A stretch of DNA of 11,710 nt from Solirubrobacteraceae bacterium (lineage in GTDB: Bacteria > Actinomycetota > Thermoleophilia > Solirubrobacterales > Solirubrobacteraceae), in NCBI GenBank assembly GCA_025935735.1, contig JAICUS010000139.1:1-11710 (forward strand), given 5' to 3'. A model generated the notes under the pieces. It did not search any database, had not been told where the DNA came from, and was given only the letters and a program-made list of their open reading frames with translations. Position numbers and translations under genes: made by a program. This document shows, in pieces, positions 6,340-11,710 of this stretch (the stretch's first letter is position 1; every line of letters begins with the position of its first letter).

Positions 6340-8445
6340 ATGCGCTGCGCAGTGGATACCGGAGGGACGTTCACGGACCTTGTGATCGACGACGGGGCGT
6401 CGCTGCGCCTGTTCAAGAGCTCGACGGTTCCACAGGACCCCGCGCGCGGGGTGCTGGACGTGATCGGCGTCGCGGCGCGGGCCATGGACGCCGAGCCGCA
6501 CGACCTGCTGGCGCTCACCGACCTGTTCATCTACGGCACGACGCACGCCACCAACGCCGTGCTCACGCGCTCGACCGCCCGCACGGCATTTCTCACCACC
6601 GCCGGCCATCCCGACATCCTCGTGTTCCGCGAGGGCGGGAGGGTGCGGCCGTTCGACTTCACCCGCCGCTATCCCGACGCCTACATCCCGCGCTCGCTGA
6701 CCTTCGAGGTGCCGGAGCGCATCGGCTCGGCCGGAGAGGTTGTGCGCGAGCTCGACGAGTCCGCGACCATCGCGCTCATCGAGCGCCTCGCGGCGCTGGA
6801 CGTTGAGGCCGTGGCGGTATGCCTGCTCTGGTCGACGGTCAACCCGGTGCACGAGCGGCGGGTCGGGGAGCTGCTCGCCGAGCACCTCCCCGGAGTCCCG
6901 TTCACGCTCTCGCACGCGCTCAACCCGACGCTGCGCGAGTACCGCCGTGCCGCCTCTGCGGCCATCGACGCGTCGCTGAAGCCGCTGATGAGCGCGCACC
7001 TGGCCACGCTGGAGGCACGGCTGCGCAGTGCCGGTTTCGCCGGGCGGCTGCTCGTGGTCACCGCGAGCGGCGGCGTGCTCGACGCCGAGACGATGGCCGC
7101 CGCGCCGATCCACTCGATCAACTCCGGCCCGGCCATGGCCCCGGTCGCCGGCCGCGTGTACGCGCGTCGCGAGGCCGGTGCGCAGACCGCGGTGGTGGCC
7201 GACACGGGCGGGACCAGCTACGACGTCGGCCTGGTGCGCCAGGACCGCATCCCGTGGACGCGCGAGAGCTACCTGGGCGCGCAGTACGAGAGCGACCTCA
7301 CCGGGTTCGCCTCCGTGGACGTCAAGAGCATCGGCGCCGGCGGCGGCAGCGTCGCGTGGGTCGACGACGGCGGGCTGCTCCGCGTCGGCCCCCAGAGCGC
7401 GGGCGCGGTGCCCGGTCCCGCCTGCTACGGCCGGGGCGGCACGCGCCCGACGCTGACCGACGCCGCCGTGGTGCTCGGCTACATCGACCCGGAGTACTTC
7501 CTGGGCGGCTCGATCGCGCTCGACGCGGCGGCGGCCCGCGCCACGCTGGAGCGCGACGTCGCCCGCCCGCTCAGCCTGGGACCTGAGGAGGCGGCGCTCG
7601 CCGTGCTCCGGCTGGCCACCGAGAAGATGGTCGCGGCGATCGACGAGATCACGCTCAACCGGGGCATCGACCCCCGCGCCGCGGTGCTGGTGGCCGGCGG
7701 CGGCGCCGCCGGGATCAACGCCGTGGCGATCGCGCGCCGGCTCGGCTGCGCGCGGGTGGTCCTGCCCGATCTGGGTGCCGCGCTCAGCGCCGTCGGCGCG
7801 TTGCTGTCCGACCTCACGGCCGAGTACGGCGCCACGTTCCGCGCGTTCAGCGACGCGTTCGACCACGACGGCGCCAACCGCATCCTCGGCGACCTCGCCG
7901 GGCGCTGTCGCGCCGTCGCGGCCGGCCCGGGCGCGGGGTCCGCGGAGACCAGGATCGAGCTCGCCGCCGAGGCGCGCTACCCCGGTCAGGTCTACGAGCT
8001 GGAGATCCCGCTGCGTGGCGAGCGCCTCGACGGCGCGGCGGATCTCGAGGCGCTGCGCACGGATTTCCACGACCACCACCTGGACGTGTTCGCCACCTGC
8101 GACCGCGAGTCGCCGATCGAGGTGGTGGGCTGGCGAGCCCGCGTGCAATGTCGGCTGCACGCGGCGCCGCAGATCGCCCATGCCGCGGACGACGGGGACG
8201 GGCAGCCTCGCACGCGCCGCGCCTGGTTTGCCGGCACCGGCCCGGTCGAGGCCCCGGTGCACCGCTTCGAGTCACTGGCCCAGGGCGCCGATGTGCATGG
8301 CCCGGCGATCGTCGACTCGGCCGTGACCACGATCGTCATCGACCCGGGCGCGGTGGCGACGCGCTCGCCGGGCGGCAGCCTGGTGGTCGAACTCGAGCCG
8401 AACGCCCGCATCGCCGACCCGCTCGCGGAGGACGTACCCGCATGA
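6340..8445 (+). CDS. hyuA: Hydantoinase/oxoprolinase family protein, subunit A (ATP-binding)
   Basis: The 701-residue protein has the normal length and domains of HyuA: an actin-like ATPase start (CAVDTGGTFTDLVI, 3-16), GTTHATNAVL (66-75), NSGPAMAP (261-268), ADTGGTSYDVGLV (287-299), DVKSIGAGGGSVAW (327-340), VPGPACYGRGG (357-367) with TLTDA (371-375), VAGGGAAG (451-458) and a C-terminal acetophenone-carboxylase-like domain. With subunit B it uses ATP to phosphorylate and open a cyclic amide. Known family substrates include 5-oxoproline, N-methylhydantoin, hydantoins and caprolactam; some relatives carboxylate ketones instead. Its stop overlaps the hyuB start as ATGA (8442-8445), consistent with a fixed subunit ratio. 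Expression should follow the shared operator just upstream. Confidence 0.93.
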   Translation: MRCAVDTGGTFTDLVIDDGASLRLFKSSTVPQDPARGVLDVIGVAARAMDAEPHDLLALTDLFIYGTTHATNAVLTRSTARTAFLTTAGHPDILVFREGGRVRPFDFTRRYPDAYIPRSLTFEVPERIGSAGEVVRELDESATIALIERLAALDVEAVAVCLLWSTVNPVHERRVGELLAEHLPGVPFTLSHALNPTLREYRRAASAAIDASLKPLMSAHLATLEARLRSAGFAGRLLVVTASGGVLDAETMAAAPIHSINSGPAMAPVAGRVYARREAGAQTAVVADTGGTSYDVGLVRQDRIPWTRESYLGAQYESDLTGFASVDVKSIGAGGGSVAWVDDGGLLRVGPQSAGAVPGPACYGRGGTRPTLTDAAVVLGYIDPEYFLGGSIALDAAAARATLERDVARPLSLGPEEAALAVLRLATEKMVAAIDEITLNRGIDPRAAVLVAGGGAAGINAVAIARRLGCARVVLPDLGAALSAVGALLSDLTAEYGATFRAFSDAFDHDGANRILGDLAGRCRAVAAGPGAGSAETRIELAAEARYPGQVYELEIPLRGERLDGAADLEALRTDFHDHHLDVFATCDRESPIEVVGWRARVQCRLHAAPQIAHAADDGDGQPRTRRAWFAGTGPVEAPVHRFESLAQGADVHGPAIVDSAVTTIVIDPGAVATRSPGGSLVVELEPNARIADPLAEDVPA

Positions 8446-10190
8446 CACTCGACAGCGTCGACCTCGCGGTCATCAGCAACCGCTTCGAGGCGGCCGTGCT
8501 GGCCATGATGAACACGTTGCTGCGCACGGCACGCTCGGGCGTGATCAACAACGGCCGCGACTTCTCCTGTTGCCTGGTCACGGCCGGCGACGAGCTCCTG
8601 GCCATGGCCGAGAGCCAGCCGATCCACGTGCTCAGCGGGCCCGACCTGATGGCCCGGGTGATGAAGGAGTTCCACCCCGACCTGCGCCGGGGCGACGCGT
8701 TCCTGCACAACTCGCCCTACCACGGGAACTCGCACGCGGCCGACTACACGGTCCTCGTGCCCGTGATCGACGACGACGGCGTGCACCGCTTCACCGTGCT
8801 GGCCAAGGCGCACCAAGCCGACTGTGGCAACGGCCTGCCCACCACCTACGCGGCCGAGGCCCGAGACGTCTACGAGGAGGGCGCGCCGATCTTTCCGTGC
8901 GTGCGGGTGCAGCAGGAGTACCGCGACGTCGCCGACGTGATCCGCATGTGCCGCATGCGCATCCGCGTGCCCGACCAGTGGTGGGCCGACTACCTGGCCC
9001 TCGTCGGCGCGGCGCGGATCGGCGAGCGGCGCGTGCTGGCGCTCGGCGACGAGCTGGGCTGGGACGTGCTGGAGGAGTACACGCGCGGGTGGTTCGACTA
9101 CTCCGAGCGGCGTATGGAGGCAGCGATCCGCCGGCTGCCCAAGGGCCGGATCACCACGCACACCGCGCACGACCCGTTCCCCGGCGTGCCGGACGGGATC
9201 CCCGTGACCGTCCACCTCGACGTGCGCAGCGACGCGGGCGTCGTCGAAATCGACCTGCGCGACAACCCCGACTGCCAGCCGTGCGGGCTCAACCTCACCG
9301 AGTCCACCGCGCGCACCGCGGCGATGCTGGGCATCTTCAACGCGATCGGCCGCGAGGTCCCCCCGAACGCGGGCAGCTTCCGGCGCCTGCGCATCCTGCT
9401 GCGCGAGAACTGTGTGGTCGGCGTGCCGCGCCACCCGGTGAGCTGCTCCGTGGCCACCACCAACCTGGCCGACCGCGTCGGCAACGCGGTCCAGCGCGGG
9501 TTCGCCGAGCTGGCCGACGGCGTCGGCCTGGCCGAGGTCGGGCTCAGCCTGCCCGCGGCCTGGGGCGTGATCTCGGGGACAGACCCGCGCGCGGGCGGCC
9601 GGCCCTTCATCAACCAGCTGATCCTCTCAGGCGTGACCGGCGGCCCCGGCGGACCGGACGCCGACGGCTGGCTCACGCTGGGCGGGATCGGCGACGCCGG
9701 CCAGCCGTTCCGCGACAGCGTGGAGATCGACGAGCTCGCCCAGCCGATCCGGATCCTCGAGCAGCGCATCGTGTCCGACAGCGAAGGACCAGGGCGCCAC
9801 CGCGGCGCTCCGGCCGCCTACGTCGAGTACGGCCCGGTGGACACGACGATCGAGGTCATGTTCGCCAGCGACGGCAGCCTCAATCCGGCGCGCGGGGCGC
9901 ACGGCGGCCACGACGGCGAGCCGGCGCAGCAATTCAAGCGCGACCGAGATGGCAATCTCGTTGCGCTCGATCCCTACGTGCGGGCGCAGCTGGCGCCGGG
10001 GGAGACGATCGTGTCGATCTGCTGCTCCGGGGGCGGTTACGGCGACCCGCGCGAGCGTGATCCGGAGCTGGTGGCGAGCGACGTGGCCGACGGGTGGCTC
10101 TCGCCCGCGCGCGCCCGCGAGGTCTATGGCGTGGCGCTGGATGTGGACGGCCGCCCGGACCGCGCGGCGACCGACGCGCTCAGGCGCTGA
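8442..10190 (+). CDS. hyuB: Hydantoinase/oxoprolinase family protein, subunit B
   Basis: The 582-residue protein matches the HyuB subunit, which partners HyuA in ATP-dependent opening of hydantoins or lactams. Landmarks include NNGRDFSCCLV (36-46), the conserved block GDAFLHNSPYHGNSHAADYTVLVPV (84-108), AKAHQADCGNG (121-131) with His124 and Asp127 as probable metal or catalytic residues, the glycine-rich SGVTGGPGGPDADGW region and the GGGYGDPRERDPE C-terminus. ATG 8442 overlaps the hyuA stop and has GGAGG at 8427-8431. NSPYHGNSHAAD and HQADCGNG differ from the commoner NDPYxGGTHLPD and HHADIGG wording, so this is a divergent subgroup whose substrate cannot be read off. Its last 11 bases overlap the end of the oppositely oriented decarboxylase gene. 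Confidence 0.93.
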   Translation: MTLDSVDLAVISNRFEAAVLAMMNTLLRTARSGVINNGRDFSCCLVTAGDELLAMAESQPIHVLSGPDLMARVMKEFHPDLRRGDAFLHNSPYHGNSHAADYTVLVPVIDDDGVHRFTVLAKAHQADCGNGLPTTYAAEARDVYEEGAPIFPCVRVQQEYRDVADVIRMCRMRIRVPDQWWADYLALVGAARIGERRVLALGDELGWDVLEEYTRGWFDYSERRMEAAIRRLPKGRITTHTAHDPFPGVPDGIPVTVHLDVRSDAGVVEIDLRDNPDCQPCGLNLTESTARTAAMLGIFNAIGREVPPNAGSFRRLRILLRENCVVGVPRHPVSCSVATTNLADRVGNAVQRGFAELADGVGLAEVGLSLPAAWGVISGTDPRAGGRPFINQLILSGVTGGPGGPDADGWLTLGGIGDAGQPFRDSVEIDELAQPIRILEQRIVSDSEGPGRHRGAPAAYVEYGPVDTTIEVMFASDGSLNPARGAHGGHDGEPAQQFKRDRDGNLVALDPYVRAQLAPGETIVSICCSGGGYGDPRERDPELVASDVADGWLSPARAREVYGVALDVDGRPDRAATDALRR

Positions 10191-11577
10191 TCGCGCCGCC
10201 CAGCAGCCGCGGCGGGATCGCGTCGCGGGCGAACACGTCGTTGAACGTCTCGCGCCGGCGGATCAGGTCATGGCCGCCACCGCCCACCAGCACCACCGCG
10301 GGGCGGCCGATCGAGTTCGCGTTGGAGGCCTCGCCGTCGGCGTAGGCGCCGGTGTCGAGGATGGCCAGCAGGTCGCCGGCCTCGACCGGCCCGAGCGCCA
10401 CCTGCGAGCCCACGATGTCGAGCACGCACAGAGGCCCGACCACGTCCGCCACCTCCTCGGCACCGGTGCGCTCGCGGACGGGCACGATCGCGTGGGCGTC
10501 CAGCGGCGAGCGCGACATCCCCAGGTGGGAGATCGCCGCGTCGATCTCGATCCATCGCCGGTCGGCCGATGCCTTGACGGTGCCGACGCGAGCCAGCGTG
10601 AGCCCGGCGCTGCCGGCGATGTAGCGGCCCGGCTCCAGCCCGAGCACGGGCGCGGGCAGCGCGTGTGCAGCCAGGCCGGCGGCCAGGGCGCCGCACAGGG
10701 CCTCGGCGTACGCCTCGATGGGCGCCACGAAGTCGTCGTCCACCCGCGGCCACCGCCGGCCGCCCGCGTTGCGGAAATACGGGTCGCGCCCCTGGGTGAA
10801 GCCGCCGCCGACGGTCAGCGTCCCGGGGCTCCAGCCTGCCTCGGCCTGCAAGGCGGCCAACGTGGCCACCAGTGCGTCCGCCAGCTCGGCGTACAGCGCC
10901 GGGTCGGGCACATGGCGGCCCAGGTGGCAGTGCAGCCCGGTCAGCGTCAGCTCGGGATGGCTCGCGATCTCGCGCGCGGCCGCGACCGTCTCGGCGGGTC
11001 CCAGGCCCCACTTGGAGCGCTCGGTGTAGCTGCCCACGGTGCCCGGGCCGAGCTCGGTGACGCGGTCGGCCAGCGGCGCCGGATCGGGCTTGGTGCGGAT
11101 GCCGACGCGCACGGACCGTCCCTCGGCGCGGGCGATCGCGGCGATCCGCTCGGGCTCGGAGAGGTCGTCGACGTTGATCCGGGCGCCGCAGCGCACCGCG
11201 GCCAGCAGCGCGGCGTGGTCCTTGTTGTTGCCGTTGAGCACCAGCGTGGACGGGGGCGTGCCGGCCAGCATCGAGGCCTGCAGCTCGTGCAGGCCCAGGC
11301 AGTCGCCGTGCGCACCCTCGTCGGCCAGCACCCGGCGGATGGCCAGCGCGGGGTTGGCCTTGATCGCGTAGCAGACCTCCACCCCGGCCGGCCAGCGCTC
11401 CGCGAAGGCGTCGCGGATGCGGCGGTAGTTGGCCCGCAGGCGCGCCTCGGAGATCACGTGCAGCGGCGTGCCGTGCCGCGCGACCAGATCACCCAGGCGA
11501 ACGCCGTCGACGCACAGCTCGCCGTCGCCGTCGCGGGCGAGGAAGCTGTCCAGCGCCACTTCCGTGGTCGACGTCAT
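10180..11577 (-). CDS. Fold-type III PLP-dependent decarboxylase, diaminopimelate/ornithine decarboxylase-like
   Basis: The 465-residue protein has the alanine-racemase-type barrel and C-terminal beta domain of group IV amino acid decarboxylases. The PLP lysine is Lys73 in CYAIKANP; His218 in LHCHLG stacks on the cofactor; GGGF (257-260) and EPGRYI (315-320) bind the phosphate. The catalytic Cys384 is present in GPLC, but the following residues are VLDI rather than ESGD (LysA) or DGLD (ornithine decarboxylase), so the acidic residue that normally grips the substrate's distal group is missing. A LysA-like sequence with a different substrate is therefore likely. ATG 11575-11577 follows the shared operator by 7 bp and has no Shine-Dalgarno sequence; it may be leaderless. 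It overlaps hyuB tail-to-tail. Confidence 0.9.
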   Translation of the reverse strand: MTSTTEVALDSFLARDGDGELCVDGVRLGDLVARHGTPLHVISEARLRANYRRIRDAFAERWPAGVEVCYAIKANPALAIRRVLADEGAHGDCLGLHELQASMLAGTPPSTLVLNGNNKDHAALLAAVRCGARINVDDLSEPERIAAIARAEGRSVRVGIRTKPDPAPLADRVTELGPGTVGSYTERSKWGLGPAETVAAAREIASHPELTLTGLHCHLGRHVPDPALYAELADALVATLAALQAEAGWSPGTLTVGGGFTQGRDPYFRNAGGRRWPRVDDDFVAPIEAYAEALCGALAAGLAAHALPAPVLGLEPGRYIAGSAGLTLARVGTVKASADRRWIEIDAAISHLGMSRSPLDAHAIVPVRERTGAEEVADVVGPLCVLDIVGSQVALGPVEAGDLLAILDTGAYADGEASNANSIGRPAVVLVGGGGHDLIRRRETFNDVFARDAIPPRLLGGAISA

Positions 11578-11583
11578 GGATCT

Positions 11584-11601
11584 TTGTAGACTGTAGACGA
11601 T
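11584..11601 (+). promoter_or_regulatory. Shared 18-bp operator between the decarboxylase and the aminotransferase-like gene
   Basis: The site TTGTAGACTGTAGACGAT matches 16 of 18 bases of 6300-6317 (opposite strand). It is built of a perfect 7-bp tandem repeat TGTAGAC (11585-11591 and 11592-11598). On the minus strand TACAAA (11583-11588) could be the -10 box of the decarboxylase gene, placing its transcription start at or next to the ATG. The site is 18 bp upstream of ATG 11620 on the other side. Confidence 0.65.
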
Positions 11602-11609
11602 CTGACGCC

Positions 11610-11615
11610 AGGAGG
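11610..11615 (+). promoter_or_regulatory. Ribosome binding site of the last gene
   Basis: AGGAGG, the strongest Shine-Dalgarno sequence in the window, lies four bases before ATG 11620 and fixes the start of the truncated gene. Confidence 0.8.
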
Positions 11616-11619
11616 GGGC

Positions 11620-11710
11620 ATGACCGCGACCGGCCGGCTCACTGAGCCTCGACAGTTCCCGCAGGACGTCCGCCGCGAGTACCGCACGATCGTGCGCGGC
11701 TCCGGGATCC
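11620..11710 (+). CDS. Start of a probable class III (PLP) aminotransferase, cut by the window end
   Basis: Only 30 residues are visible: MTATGRLTEPRQFPQDVRRE followed by YRTIVRGSGI. The REYxTIVRGxGI wording resembles the N-terminal strand of class III (omega-amino acid) aminotransferases, where it is normally followed by a DxxGRxYLD motif. That motif lies past the edge, so the family call is tentative. The strong ribosome binding site and position opposite the decarboxylase, across the shared operator, make it part of the same regulon. Such an enzyme would turn an amine or omega-amino acid into the aldehyde that the cluster's dehydrogenase could oxidise. Confidence 0.45.
   Translation, partial: MTATGRLTEPRQFPQDVRREYRTIVRGSGI

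Noticed and set aside
6166..8262. A 698-codon open frame on the minus strand
   Set aside because: It is antisense to hyuA, has low-complexity Arg/Ala/Gly/His/Asp-rich content and no family motif; it is a high-GC shadow frame.
9949..11589. A 546-codon plus-strand frame
   Set aside because: Antisense to the decarboxylase and out of frame with hyuB, with no recognisable domain.

Overview
The window is very GC-rich, with short or overlapping gene junctions and actinobacterial-type protein families. It most likely comes from a high-GC actinobacterium. A Thermoleophilia/Solirubrobacterales-like host is a guess from style, not something the sequence proves.

Region 1 (1-3043) is a decayed sugar-related locus. 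It opens with the 3' end of a creatininase-family amidohydrolase gene. Next comes an intact DeoR-family regulator, whose promoter carries a strong near-palindromic operator and apparently has no 5' leader. One base after it starts an RbsA/MglA-type sugar ABC ATPase that is broken twice: an internal frame-changing deletion near 2162, then loss of everything past the second signature motif, where a relic of an IS21-family element (about 2279-2540, start of istA plus its terminal repeats) abuts it. The permease and binding-protein genes expected downstream are absent. Bases 2541-3043 hold no convincing gene, only short repeats.

Region 2 (3044-11710) is an intact, tightly packed catabolic cluster. 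On the minus strand, an L-erythro-3,5-diaminohexanoate dehydrogenase (kdd-like), an AHL-lactonase-like metallo-beta-lactamase-fold hydrolase and an aldehyde dehydrogenase form a three-gene operon with two 4-bp overlaps. Divergent from it lie the two subunits of an ATP-dependent hydantoinase/oxoprolinase (hyuA-hyuB, also a 4-bp overlap). Tail-to-tail with hyuB, overlapping by 11 bp, is a fold-type III PLP decarboxylase related to LysA but with an altered active-site motif. Divergent from that starts another gene, cut by the window end, whose first 30 residues resemble a class III aminotransferase.

The two divergent intergenic regions (around 6300 and 11590) share an 18-bp motif with 16 identities, overlapping the probable start points. 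This argues that all seven genes form one regulon under a regulator not encoded in the window. The gene content (ATP-dependent cyclic amide opening, PLP decarboxylation, transamination, 3-amino-acid dehydrogenation, lactone hydrolysis, aldehyde oxidation) suggests a degradation route for a cyclic amide, a hydantoin or a lysine-derived diamino compound. I do not recognise this exact combination as a described pathway; the substrate remains inference.
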